Shown: piece by piece, positions 43,449 to 55,362 of the stretch
Numbering within the stretch: position 1 is the first letter of the stretch
How the letters are laid out: every line of letters starts with the position of its first letter
Assembly: GCA_021399435.1 (NCBI GenBank)
Contig: JAJTUP010000002.1
Span: forward strand, 682,001 to 746,000
Length of the DNA: 64,000 bases
Source of the DNA: Diaporthe sp. PMI_573
Lineage: Eukaryota; Ascomycota; Sordariomycetes; Diaporthales; Diaporthaceae
Reading direction: 5' to 3'
Translations under genes and position numbers: made by a program
Notes under the pieces: model-generated
What the model was told of the DNA's origin: nothing
Database searches by the model: none
Seen by the model: the letters and a program-made list of their open reading frames with translations, nothing else

Positions 43449-45528
43449 CTTGGCAAGATCTCATGGGAGCTGTTGACCAAGCTCGAGGAGAAAGAGCCCA
43501 CAATGAAGCAGATTTGAACGGTTGATATCTCACGCCTAAACGGACATGCCAAGATTAAAAATGAGACAATATTAGCCACTTCCGGGCGCACACAAATGGC
43601 CTCGTACGTTGGGCAGGCAAGGACGCAGTTCCGCATGGAAAAGTGGAATGTACAATGTCTCAAAACAAGTTGAATGAATATGTACACAAATTGTGGCTCT
43701 CTGCATCTGGGCCACAGGCAAGCATAGGCTAAGGCCATTTGAAAAAGAAAAGAATCCTGCCATGGATCAACAGTATACCGGGAATGGGAACTCAAAATCA
43801 GCAGAGCGCGGGGAGAGACAAGAGACAGTTGTGTGCCACCATTTCGAGACGACTGATCTATTACCCGTGGTCTCAATGCGGTAATTGTTGCTTGAGCAAC
43901 TGCTTAGCGGCCTGAACAGGCTTCCACTTTGTTTCACGTGCAACAGCTATGCCGTGTTGACATACAAACGCCTCGTTAGTCCGACAGAACACTGGGCTGT
44001 GACTCGGTGATTTTGAGGCGTCCTTTTGTACAACTTCGAAAAGATTGCAATGAGACCGAACGGATTGGAGCTGATACCAAGTCCCTACCAAGTTGGCACA
44101 TCACAAAAGGCAGGCTGTTGACTTTAGTGTGGTTGTACCTTTTGCCTGTGTATGTAGGGCCCTAAAAGGGGGCCTGTTCGACAAAAGTACGAGTTTGATG
44201 ACGAAACGGTCCCTGCATGTATTTCCATATGATTATATGTGAGGGAGGAATATTTGCATGTTCAGAGTGCCTGGGGTGCCTGCCTCCCGCTTGTCTGTGT
44301 CTCGAAGGGGGTAGATCTTTGCCGCATAAATATCCAAGCCTTAGGAACGGAGCTCGAGAACACAATCTAATCGGTAGGCTCATGATCCAGCAGAAGAAAC
44401 AGCAGAAAGGCCAGACACATTGTCAAAACATCCTGTGAAAGCAAGTACCAGAGCATCACAAATCCTGAGAAGATCCTTTGGACCGGACCTTGCCAGGCCA
44501 AACCATATCATGAGGTTATGTGCGACCTCGGGGAGCAACTTAACGAGGTCCACCGCTCATGGCAAGATGAGGAATGCACATCTGTGATGTTGCACTTGGA
44601 TCTAGCTACAATCATGGTACAGCGAAGACGGAGTGTGCCCAATGCCCGGTTGCTCCCCAGATATATGATGTCTCACAAAAGGATGAGGGCCATAGCCCGC
44701 AAGCAAGGAGCCACTTGCTTGTAATCTAAGAGTATTGCAATTGTGATTGTCGTAACTCCTGCAAGCCTCAGCCTGCACTTGCTTTCAGCTGAGGGACTGG
44801 CAGCCACTGCTGTCAAACCCGTCTGGATTTGGACACATATCCTGACGCAGTGGCGTTTGAGCCACTTCCCAACACCGGCTGGGTTGCTGTGGATATTTGG
44901 TAGCGATATTCTTTGTGACCACGCAATTCAGAATGAGCGCCGTGGCCGTACGAACTCCAGAGAATGTGAGAACAAGAATCCTTGATGATCCAGTCTGGGA
45001 GCCCTTCAGACCCCTAACTTGTGCCTGTATGGTCCCAGAAAAGGGCCACACCCTGAGTTGAGTCTGTAAGGCTATGCGAACGCAGCTTGTAATATAGTTC
45101 AATGACGATGCTGCGAAATACGCATCGGAAGTCTCAATGATAGTGGATTTCAATCTCAGGAAGAGTCTAGAGACCATTCAGCAAGATCAAATGCAGTGGA
45201 TAGACCAATGGCTTTCATGCTGATGTTGACAACACAAATCGTCGACCGGTATCCAGTTATGCAGTTGTAAACTGGTGGCCTGCAGGTGTACATTCGAGGT
45301 GAATCTGGGCTGTGAGTTATTTGGCCCCCACCTGCTGGCAGGGACAGGGGCTCCTCGCTGGGGAGCAGGGTAGCGACCACAGGTCCACTGCGACTCCACC
45401 AGCAAACAGCCATCCCAGGGCCGTCTTCAGCCTCGCGACAGTCCAACCGACACTGCGACCGGCCACCAGATGAGAGTAGCAACCCATCGCAGTTACACAG
45501 GCTCACACCTCCAAACCGGCCGCCCATC
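43449..45528. other. Divergent intergenic region, 2.1 kb
   Basis: Upstream region of the polyamine-oxidase gene (-) and the SPF27 gene (+). Many overlapping ORFs on both strands have no family or splice support. I see no RNA gene or transposon. Confidence 0.55.
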
Positions 45529-46294
45529 ATGCCCTCAATAACGACAGTCCACGAGTCACTCCCATGTAAGCAAAGCCCGTCCCACGCGCGAAAAACCTCC
45601 TCATATCAGACACACCACTGGCAAACGAACCCAAAGACACTAACCACTCCCACCCCCAGACGTCGACCAAGAGCCCACACAACCCGAACGCGAAGCAGCA
45701 GAAGCCCTCATAGCAGCAGAGCGCGCCACAGTCCCAGACGACCCGCACCACGCCCTCCTCCCCCCGCCAATAGAACCAACCTTCAGCCCCCTGATCCAAG
45801 CCGAGCTGGACCGCATAGCATCCAGCCCGGACCCCTCGAAACCAGCACCGCTGGACGCGATAGACCTCTCGCGCTACGAGCTACCAGACCTACCAGAAGA
45901 CGACGACCGCGAAGCCCTCGAGTCAGCCCTCCGCCAAGCCTACGCAGCAGCATCCTACCTCTCGTCGCGCAGGCAACACCTAGCCCTCCTAGACAGCCAC
46001 GGCAAGAACGCGTGGCTCGTGGGCAACTGGCAGCTGGAGGGGGAGCTGCGCGCCCTCGAGCGCGAGGTGTCCGCCGCCCGGAGGGCCATCGACCTCGTCA
46101 CCCTGCGCCGGCAGAGGCTGCAGCGCGAGAACGGCGGCGAGATAACGGGGCTGGACGAGGCCTGGCGGAAGGGCGTGGGCCGCGTGCTCGAGGCCGAGGT
46201 CGCTGCCGAGGGCCTGAGGAGGGAGGTCGACGCCATCATGAGGGAGAGGGCAACGGGCGGGGGGCAACAGCAGGAGGTGCGGGCGGATGCTTGA
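45529..46294 (+). CDS. Pre-mRNA-splicing factor SPF27/BCAS2 (Cwf7) homologue
   Basis: Core component of the Prp19/NineTeen complex of the spliceosome. Exons are 45529-45565 and 45660-46294 (94-nt intron with GTAAGC donor, CTAAC branch and CCCAG acceptor), 223 residues. Family pattern: HESLPYVDQEP at the N-terminus, then a long, mostly helical body (about 70-200) rich in Glu/Arg/Leu that forms the coiled-coil contact with Prp19/Cdc5. NAWLVGNWQLEGELRALEREV is the most recognisable block. Length agrees with BCAS2 (about 225 residues). No targeting sequence is visible; nuclear. The gene stops 914 bp from the convergent PKA regulatory subunit. Confidence 0.87.
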
Positions 46295-47207
46295 GGCGAG
46301 GGGGCAGGCGCACTTGGTTGTATTCAGTGATTCTACGATGGGACTGGCTCCGGTGCAGAGGACAGCTTGCCCCAGTTTGTCCGACATTGGCCTCACCTCT
46401 ATCTCCCCAACCCATTCTCTGCGTCCACGGCAAGGGATCCTGCCAGAGGCAAGACACAAGCAGCAGCACCCTCGTCCTCATAACGTTGAGCCCAGTGGCA
46501 TGCTCTTGATCGAAATATTGCCTCGTTCATGGTACGAGAAGCTAGGAGGCAGTGGATGATAAAGCCAGTCCACCCAAGGATTTGGAGCAGATCATGCAAG
46601 ATATGGCGTGTTTTACATATCTTATTGAAGGCCAACACTGTTACCATGCTTCACAGAGAGTGGTGGCATAGTCACAATCGAATACGAATTCTCGTCCCAA
46701 CGATTTCAACGATGTCACCCCGTGTGTAGTGGTATTAATGAAGGTGTTATAATTCCGGAGCAGCGCCCCACCGCAGCACTAGTCTTTTCTGTTCCATAGG
46801 TATCTGATGTTCCAAAAACAAAACAATAATCTCCTAACACAACAGGCTAGCGAAGGAAAGAGGTAAAGTGTTCTTGTCTGCCAGTCGATAATGCCGTCAC
46901 CCGCAAAAACGCCGTTGTAGCCGAACTCCAGCATCCAGTGTGGTCCGTCCCACATCCAATCCCCCGGTTCAAGCCTCCGCTTGCACTTGCGTTGCGTCCA
47001 TACATACCGTACCGTCGTTCAAGCCTCCACCAGCTGTCCGTCCGTCGTCCAGGCCCTCATCCTTGGGGTTCCGCGCGAAAGGCCGCATTCCGTCGTGTTT
47101 CTTCGGGAGTTGGGTCGGGACATGCTTCCAGATCTGTCGTGAATCAGGCCATGTTAGTGATCTTGTCCGTGTCCGGATTCCAGGTCCAGGAAAGAGGCCG
47201 TAGCTGG
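46295..47207. other. Intergenic, 913 bp between convergent genes
   Basis: 3' flanks of the SPF27 gene and the PKA regulatory subunit. Nothing recognised. Confidence 0.6.
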
Positions 47208-48646
47208 CTACGCCGACTGGAGCGGGTCCACATCTTCAACACCGGACTTGACATCTTCGTACTTTGTTCTTCTCATGATACTCTCAACCGGGCCTAGCAG
47301 GCGGTTGAAGGCATTCTTGCCTAGTTTGGCAACCTTGACTTCCGTCACGCTGATCACCGTGGCCGCACGAGGCGCGTCGTTGAGCAGCGCCAGCTCACCA
47401 AAGAAGTCGCCCTTTTCGTAGTGCCTGAGGTTGATCCGTTCCTTGTGGACACCTTCCTTGTATGCGTCGCATTCACCGCTCTCGAGCAGGAAAAAGTCGT
47501 AGCCTGGGTCACCCTCCTTGATGACGGCGGTCCCCGGTGGGTACTTCTGCGTTTCGAGGGCATCGGCGATCTTGGATCGTTCGTATGATGTGAGCGTCTT
47601 GAGCAGCGGCACCTCCTCCAGAAAGCTCTCGTACATGCGGCGTCGTTGGAACGTCGACTCCATCAGGATCCGGCGGAAGGTCAGTCGGTCCAGGGCCCAA
47701 AGCATGCAGTTTGGCTCAGCTGAGATAATAGTAGCAGCACGGGGCGCGTTGTACATGAGGGCAAGCTCGCCAAAGGAACCTCCTTCTCCAATGCTGCCGA
47801 CCTGGGTCCCAAGACCATCAGGGCCGGGCTGTTGAACTCCGGACGAGTTGACAAAGACGTTAAAGGTTCCCTTCTCGACGACGTAGAAATAGTCCCCAGC
47901 GTCGCCCTGGGTAATAACCTAACATGATGGTCAATTAATCATGGCCGTGAACCGCATGAATCAGTCAGGCAGTCTCAGAAACGTACTTTGATATCTTTTG
48001 CCGGAATTGGCTTCTCCTGCATCGCTCCTAGGACCTGGGCCTTTTGCTCGTCGTCCATGTGGCTGAACAGGAAGTTCTTGGCAATCGAATTTGTGAGCCT
48101 CGTGTGTTGTTCGTCGGACTTGGGGAACACCGGGGGTTGCCAGTTATCGTTGTTATCCGCGACAGGCTTAAGGGACTCGGCAGAGACAGAGGTTCGACGG
48201 CCGAAGTTGTACTGAGCCGGGAAGTTCTCGGGGTTGGGTGGGCTGCGCAGTGAGGAGGGGGGGTCGGAGCTGCCATCGCTGCCAAAGGGGCCGCTGAACA
48301 TGGAGCCCGAGTTGAAGTTGAAGGAGCCAGTTGTGGGCGAGGTAACGGTGTCGTTCTCCTCCTCCTCCTCCATGACCCTCTGCATCATGCTGCCCTCGTT
48401 GGAACCGAAGGGGTTTGTGTGGGCCCCAAAGGGACTGGTGAAGCTGCTCGACATGGCGGGTGGTCGACCTTTGTCTATCTTGAGGCGTTTGTTGGGAGAG
48501 TCTTCGGACAGTTTCTTCTTCCGTTCCGAGGCCAGTCGGCTGGCAAAGTGATCACAGCAGAACTGCAGGATATCTCGGGGTTTGGATCGAAGCACTTGGC
48601 TGTTCAAATCCTGTATTTCGTTCGTGTAAGCAGCCGGTAGAGTCAT
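47208..48646 (-). CDS. cAMP-dependent protein kinase regulatory subunit
   Basis: Inhibitory subunit that holds PKA catalytic subunits until cAMP binds. Exons are complement(47987-48646) and complement(47208-47918); the 68-nt intron (GTACGT donor, TTAG acceptor) joins PAKDIK to VITQGD. It is 456 residues. Docking/dimerisation region at 1-45 (MTLPAAYTNEIQDLNSQVLR). Autoinhibitory pseudosubstrate-type site RRTSVS at 150-155 (a phosphorylatable Ser, i.e. type II-like). Two cyclic-nucleotide-binding domains follow, with phosphate-binding cassettes FGELALMYNAPRAATII and FGELALLNDAPRAATVI. The start is at 48646, since the upstream in-frame codon is a GTG beyond a likely splice acceptor. Fungal PKA R controls growth, sporulation and virulence. 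The 3.7-kb upstream gap suggests a long, intron-containing leader. Confidence 0.93.
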
Positions 48647-51600
48647 GTTGCGGACGGCGTAAGGCAAGCTGCGAAACACAAGACAAATCAGAGGGAGGGG
48701 ACTTCTTTCGAGACAGAAGAGTGTGCCTGGTCCTATAAAGAGCGGCTGTTGTTTGGTCTGCTACAGGCACGGTCCTGGGGATGGGTCCGATATACCGGGC
48801 TAGGTCAAGAAAGGGTTCTTATCCGTACCTTTCAGCTATTTGAGTGGGGTCCTGTGGCGTCTACTTTTGCGACAAGGCTGCTTTGACACGTTAGCATCGA
48901 CAAGCTGCAGGTTGAGGCACGAGTGCCGCAGAGCAGACTTGTAGTAGGTTGTGAGGCGGCGGGAAGAGCGCAAGGGAGTTGAGACATGTTGGGCTGGAGC
49001 AAAAGGGGAGGGGGTCAGAGCCAGCTCAAAGAGCCCGCAACCCTGAGCAGTCAAGGAAGCTCAAGGCAGTGCAGCTGCGAGAACCGACAGGTAGGTTCCT
49101 CTCGCATGCAGGCCGCAGTGTCAAAGCGCAACGTGATGGTAAGGCGCGCAAGTCAGTGTGCAGGAGTGGCGTCAAGGGAGACCCGTGCTGGCCGGGGGGA
49201 TCTGTGGTACTGCGGCCGACCGAGGGCCTGGAAGCTGAGCTGTCGCAAAGACTTACCGAAAGAAGAGCGGTTGCGATTGATACAAGCTCAAGCAGAATAA
49301 GAATACACACAAGTCGGAATGAATATCGATAGCGAAAAGAGGAGCGCCGGCAGCACAAGAAGTTGTGGGCGAGGACGCAGACGTCGAGCTTAAAAGGGAG
49401 GAGGCGACGTTGGGTAGGGGACTGAGTCGGGGTCGAGGCCGGTAAGGCACGCAGGCGAGAACGGTATCAGGCGTGGTGTATGCCAATAACGGAGTGTTAT
49501 AGGCAATATCGGAGACACCGTGATGATTGGTGTGGGATGATTGGTAAGGCCTGGATGCGCTGATCGAGAACGGAATTGAAGGACCAGGAAGCTATTCGGA
49601 AGAAGACAGACAACCGTGGCGGAAAAGGACAGTGGAGCGAAGGGGGTGGGATAGGGCTGGAGGTTGTTGAGCTGGAGAAGAGGGCCGATCTGAGCAGCTC
49701 AGCTTTGACGTCGGCAACCGGTTGAGCTAGTATGTAGCCTAGCAGCAGTCACAGGTCGGCTGGAGGTCAAAGGCGAGGAAGGAGGGAGGAGACCCGAGAC
49801 TGGAAACTGGAGACTGAGACTGGAGACTGGAGACTGGAGCGGGCTAGGGGTGGTCCGGACGGGGAAAGAGATCTCGAGACGAGGTCGGTGAGAAGAGTGA
49901 GAGAGTGAGTGTGAGAGGGAGAGAGAGAGAGGCCGGGGCAGGGCAGGGTACGTCGAGGCAGGGCCCGAGGTAGAGCAGAACAGAGCTTTGCAGAGCAAGA
50001 CAGCGCAGGTCTGGTAGACAGGTACACAGCTGCCTCACTGGCACGCAGGTCAGAGCAGTCGCAATTAGATTCAAATGACTGCCAGGAGATTGAGCGTGGA
50101 ACTGGTGAGGGAGCTTTGGCTCGCTCTGCCCGAGTTTGGCAGGGCAAGGCAATCAAGTGGGGGAATGAGCAGCAGAAGATGTCACCTGGCATGGCCGTGC
50201 TGTCTCGTACCGCCGAGGTATCTGGCCATCGGAAACGTGCAGTCCAAGAGGTCAAGAAATGTTAGTGAACGACCAAGCATGGGCCAAGGGACCCCCCATG
50301 GGAAGGAGGGCAGAGGCCAGAAAGGGCACATGAAAGCCGGCTGCCGGGCTTGGCCTCCTGCCATCCGCGGACGAGCAGGGGCCAGCATACGCACCTTCCG
50401 CAGCTGTCTGGCCTAGTGCTGCCCCTCTTTCGCCCTTCCCGTCATCGAATCGAACCCTTGGAAGCCTTCTAGAAGATGGGGCACAGACCAGAGGGTGGCC
50501 CTCTGCATCCAGGTGGTGGACTGGGGCTACCCTCGGCCTGAGTGCCCTGCTGTGTGCCCTGCCCGGCAGCCCAGCCAAGTCCTGCCCTTGCACGCCCTGC
50601 TGGGAGGGCCCCAAGCTCCCGCCCCAGCGAAGGGAACCGAAGGTGCTTCTCGAGCTTCTCGAGCTTCTCTAAGGCTTCTGTTGCAGCTCGCCCCCCGAAC
50701 CCGTGGACCTGCATCCTCCCAGCAATCTTGCAGCCTCAAACATGCCGTCCCATCTTATCACGACCCCAATCATTTCCATGACATGTCACCATTTAATCCC
50801 CGACCGCGGTTCGTCCGCTTTTCCCCATGTCTCCCGTATTCTTTTGGTTATTATTGTCACAATCGCCAGACATCAGCGCTGCCCTCTGCGCCTCCTGTAT
50901 TTTACTGACAGGTCCAGACTATATTATCGAGCTACCTCGTACGGTACCTCGGTCGGTACCTGGGTACGCACAGTATGCAGACCCGGCTGCCCGGCTGATG
51001 CAGCATCTGACGTTGGAGGTCCACTCATTCTTCGCCGCCTCCTTTATGCCTGTCATCGCAATGACCGCTTCTTCGGCGCGCCCAGGACGAGGTTTTTCTC
51101 TTTCAATGAAGTCTGGCCGAGTGAGGGAGCATTGTCGGCTTGACGTCGGTCTCCGGTCACCAAGTTACATCGAATCACACGTCTTCAATTATCCCACTCG
51201 CATTGCTTCTTCGACGGGAGACTGCAGTCCGGATCGCCGGATGACCCGGCATGATGGCTCGGGCTGGTTGGCTGACTGAGTGGCTGCTTGTTGCTGAGTC
51301 TGCTGCTCGAACAGAGCGTGCCGCCCTGACAAAGACACACAAAAGACACTTCTCCATAACCTTGTCTGTTGGAGCTGTCCCGTCTGTAGTAGCATCTTGC
51401 GCAGCAGAGTGACGGCAGCTGCTGATTCTGACTCGAAAGCCTGGCTGGCATTGGCTGCCCGGCAAGACACGATAGGCCAAAGGTAGGGTGGCAAAAGCTT
51501 CGCGAGTTTAACATCTTGCAGCTGGCAGGCAGGCAGGGCAATGAGTTGCCGCCCGAGCAGCCGAGGTGGATACGATCAGGTTGACTACAATACAAAACTC

Positions 51601-52327
51601 TGAAAATCAACCAGAGATATTTTTGAGTTTCTAGTGAGTGTTTTGGTGTGATGCATCCCAGCCCATGCTGCTGGTTTGGTCCTACAAGTCCATGGTGCAC
51701 TGGGGCGGATACGCAGCTCCATACTGTGTAGTCCGACTTCGTACGCTACGTCAATCAATCCCCAAGTAGCTTTCTGCAAGCCAAAAGTTGGGTTTGACTC
51801 AGCCTTCCACTTGCAAAGCTCCAAGTTCAGCTGCATCGAGTATGATTCGATTTCCAAGTAGACTGCTCACTCAGCCGCACTTAGCAAGGCGCATACTGCA
51901 CTACAGTACTGCCCGCCTGCCCGCCTGAGTTGCCCGACAGAGACGGTTATGTAAGCGGTCCCCCTGAACAGTCGGAAACTCGCATGTCTCTTCCAAGCCA
52001 GCTGCGCCTCCTTGGTTCCCTTTGCAGCGCCTGCGACTGGGAACTGGCACAGAGGGCCAAGCCACAATCTTACGCTAGACTGGTCGGATCCTGCAGCGCT
52101 CCAGCGGCACTCCAGCAGACGCGAAGGCTCGCCTCGGTGTCTGCCTCTGCCTCTGCCACTGGATTCGGACCCTCTCCAGTGCCGTCTCGTCAAAGAGCGG
52201 ATGCACGTCCCGTCTCCGTCTGTCCTGCACACGCCCATGTCATCGCATTCAACCCGACCGACCTGACCGACTCTCTTTCCCTTAGTAGCATCCCACACCG
52301 ACATCGTCGACGCTATCTTCCATCAAC
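48647..52327. other. Long divergent intergenic region, 3.68 kb
   Basis: Between PKA regulatory subunit (-) and Cdc50 (+). No coding gene is recognised on either strand. Splice-like signals (acceptor TTTCGCAG at about 48670; donors GTACGG near 48827 and GTAAGT near 49256 on the minus strand) suggest 5'-UTR introns of the kinase subunit gene. Repeats: GACTGGA array 49798-49838, GA-rich tract 49888-49932, and a 9-bp triplicate GCTTCTCGA at 50645-50671. Confidence 0.5.
49798..49932. repeat. GACTGGA-type tandem array and GA-rich tract
   Basis: About four imperfect copies of ACTGGAG lie at 49798-49838, and an almost pure purine GA/GT tract at 49888-49932. Read on the minus strand they are C/T-rich leader or promoter sequence of the PKA regulatory gene. 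Confidence 0.75.
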
Positions 52328-53978
52328 ATGGCCGATTCACCGACTAGAGTCGGCCATACCGACTCGATCGCCTCCCAGGATTCCGGGAGCAAGTCAAATG
52401 ATAAGAAGAAGAGCCGCAGGCCAGCCAGTGAGTCCCACCCGGCGCACCCGCGCCTGCGCCCGCAACATCAGCCACCGCAATAGCGATACCAATCAACCCA
52501 CAAACGCAATAGAGGAATGAGGAAACACACTCTGCTGGACGTTCTGCTGGGGCAACTGGGGCAGCAGGGGGGAATTGAGATGATCTGCACAACGTTCGGG
52601 GCATGTAGCTGATGATTGTGTCAACCAACAGACACTGCGTTTCGACAGCAGCGGCTGAAGGCATGGCAGTAAGTCGACGACAATGAGCGGACCTCCCGCG
52701 CAGCGCTGACCACGCATCAGACCAATCCTCACACCAAAGACCGTACTCCCCCTCTTTTTCTCCATCGGCATCATCTTCGCCCCCATAGGTGGCCTGCTCC
52801 TATACGCGAGCTCGCAGGTCCAAGAGATCTCCATCGACTACACGTCATGCTACAAGGACGCCAGCAACAGCACCTTCGACGCCGTACCCTCCGACAACGT
52901 CTTCACCCAGTTCAAGAACAAAACCGACGTCCAGGCACAATGGAGTCGGGAGACTATCAACGTCACGTTCGACGGGATCACCAACCAGACCCAGCTGTGC
53001 AAGATACAGTTCACCATACCCGAAGACATGGGCCCGCCTGTGCTCTTCTACTACCAGCTTACCAACTTCTACCAAAACCACCGTCGCTATGTCAACAGCT
53101 TCTACGACCAACAGTTGGCTGGCAAGCATGTCACAGCGTCGCAGGTTAGCGGTTCCACCTGTGAGCCTCTTAAGACGGAGGAAGGCACTGGCAAGCCATT
53201 TTATCCCTGCGGGCTGATCGCCAATTCCATCTTCAACGACACCTTCTACAGCCCGTATCTCGTGGGCGACGACAGTAACACCGCTTACAACATGAGCGAG
53301 ACGGGCATCTCATGGGATTCCGACAAGGACCTGTTCAAGAATATCTCCTCCGAGACCGCGCTGGACTCCGTTGCTGTTCCACTCAACTGGCGAATGCGGT
53401 ATCCCAATGGCTATACCGAAAGCAACCCCCCGCCGAACCTCGGGACCGACGAGCACTTCATGGTCTGGATGCGAACGGCTGGCCTGCCGACTTTCAGCAA
53501 GCTGTACATGAGGAATGACACGAAGAAAATGGAAAAGGGGATGTACCAGGTGGACATCATTCACTGTTAGTGGACCACTTCTCTGATACTGCATTCAATG
53601 CATGAATACTGACCACAAACCCCAGGGTTTCCTGCGGACGTCTACAAGGGCACCAAGTCCATTGTCCTCAGTACCAGGACTGTCATGGGTGGCAGAAACC
53701 CGTTCCTAGGAATCGCATACTTGGTTGTTGGCGGAATTTGCATCCTGCTCGGTGCTATCTTCACCGTGACGCACTTACTTAAGCCGAGGTCAGTTTTCGC
53801 ACGCGAGCGACATCTCGAGGTAACAGGATGTTGGACATTGTGCTAACCGGACATTTGCAGGAAACTCGGTGACCACACGTACCTGTCATGGAACAATGCT
53901 CCATCCTCAAAACATCCAGCCGGCTCAGCGGCGGCCATGGCCAGCGGGCGCGACCTCGGGACATCAAGCGGGGCTTAG
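52328..53978 (+). CDS. Cdc50/Lem3 family P4-ATPase (flippase) subunit
   Basis: Beta subunit required for ER exit and activity of P4-ATPase phospholipid flippases. Five exons: 52328-52427, 52632-52668, 52721-53565, 53626-53788 and 53861-53978. All have GT donors (GTGAGT, GTAAGT, GTTAGT, GTCAGT) and AG acceptors with consistent phases, giving 420 residues. TM1 is at about 55-77 (LFFSIGIIFAPIGGLLLYAS). A large extracytoplasmic loop carries paired cysteines (YTSCYKD, TQLCKIQ, STCEPL, YPCGLIANS), N-glycosylation sites and FYQNHRRYVNS. TM2 is near 352-378 (GIAYLVVGGICILLGAIF). YPCGLIANSIFNDTF is a family hallmark. The protein ends in a short cytosolic tail. Very secure. Confidence 0.94.
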
Positions 53979-55362
53979 GAGGCCCGCGGGATCGGGCTCA
54001 AGGTACCACCTGATATCTGCCGGCCTCTCCTTGCGGCCTCTTCTGCCACTGATACCACGCCATCAACATCAAAAGGGAAACAGCGGGCGGTCAGTCCTGT
54101 TGATTCCTTGGCCTCGACTCTCATTGTGGCTTCTCCTGCCCCCGATACCATGCCATCGAAAGCCAAAGGCAGATCGAGGGCGGTCAGTCCTGCTGCTTCC
54201 TCTGTCTCGAGTGCTCCTAGCAGGCAGGTTAGCGTCCGAGACTTCCTCGGGGCGCCGTCTCGCTCCATAGCTGGCCCGAGCTCCGCAAGATACGCGCCGT
54301 AATTATGCTGCTTTGCCTCAGCTTTCCTAAGCACAACCCGTCCCTATTCCCCCACGCGATCACATGGCTTTTTGGCTTCACGGTCATCCTGGCCAATATT
54401 ACGTTTTCATTCATATCCAATTTGGTTGATGGCAAGGCGGAGGAGCACCCACCATCACCCCCGCGGCAAAGGGAAACGGCATGGATGGTTTGGTTTTCAG
54501 ATGACTGATTCTGTACTTGAATGTCTTCTTGTTTCAAGGCATGCGTCGACACGTCGGAGTTTTGGGCGTACCTAGGTATTTGAAGTTAATCAAAATTGAC
54601 ATTCATATATAACTTACCATGTCTCGCCATCTTCGGGCTGTGTGATCTGTATACACACTTTTGAGAGTGTGGTTCATACGTTGACGTGCGGCAAGGCTGG
54701 GCTTCGACTATGGTCGCCTGTTTGCTCCCACTGGCGATCTTCTGAGCGTTGACCTGAATTGACACATTCCATCAGGAGGCAAGCAGGGAGACAATCGGAT
54801 GCGGTCGGTTCTCTCTTTCCCTCACCACGCTCCCTCTCCCCCTTGACCATCGCTAAGGGTGTCCTTCTTAGTTGGTTGCCTACGTTTCCTTGAGCTGCTA
54901 TCAGCCCGGGCGTGCTAAGGGGGAAATCAAGGCGAGGTTGAAGATTGGGAGTCACACGAGTTGAAGAGCATAAGAGTGCACTTCGAAGGCAAAGAGAGAT
55001 TACGATCAATGCAGAGAAGATCAAAAAAAAAATGCAATTTGTGTGGTATCTCAGATGTGTCAACTGGCAAGGAGTAACAAAAAAAGAATGTAGACCACAC
55101 ACTCGCCCAAACGCCAGCCAGGCCATCCACATAGTATAGTGATAATAGGCCATATGAAACCACCCAAGTCAAGATCTGTCTGTCTTCTTTTGTGCCCTGT
55201 AGAACTCCCAGAACTCCCTCAAAATATCCCCAAGATTGCGCCCACGACGCCAATGAACCAGATCTCGATAAAAAAAAAAAGGGAAAAAGAAAGAGAAAAG
55301 AAAAGAAAACAGGAAAATTCTGATATTACAATCTCTTACAAGATATCAAATCCCCAACACAA
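53979..55362. other. Intergenic, 1.38 kb between convergent genes
   Basis: 3' flanks of Cdc50 and the CFEM gene. A-rich runs occur at 55023-55032 and 55270-55310. An ORF at 54305-54508 has a hydrophobic start but no support as a gene. Confidence 0.55.

Noticed and set aside
49026..49358. Minus-strand ORF with a hydrophobic signal-like stretch (LVCILILLELVSIATALL)
   Set aside because: It starts at TTG, not ATG, and lies at a GTAAGT donor; more likely a 5'-UTR exon of the PKA-R transcript.
54305..54508. 67-residue ORF with a hydrophobic N-terminus downstream of Cdc50
   Set aside because: It sits in the likely 3' UTR and has no family match or splice support.
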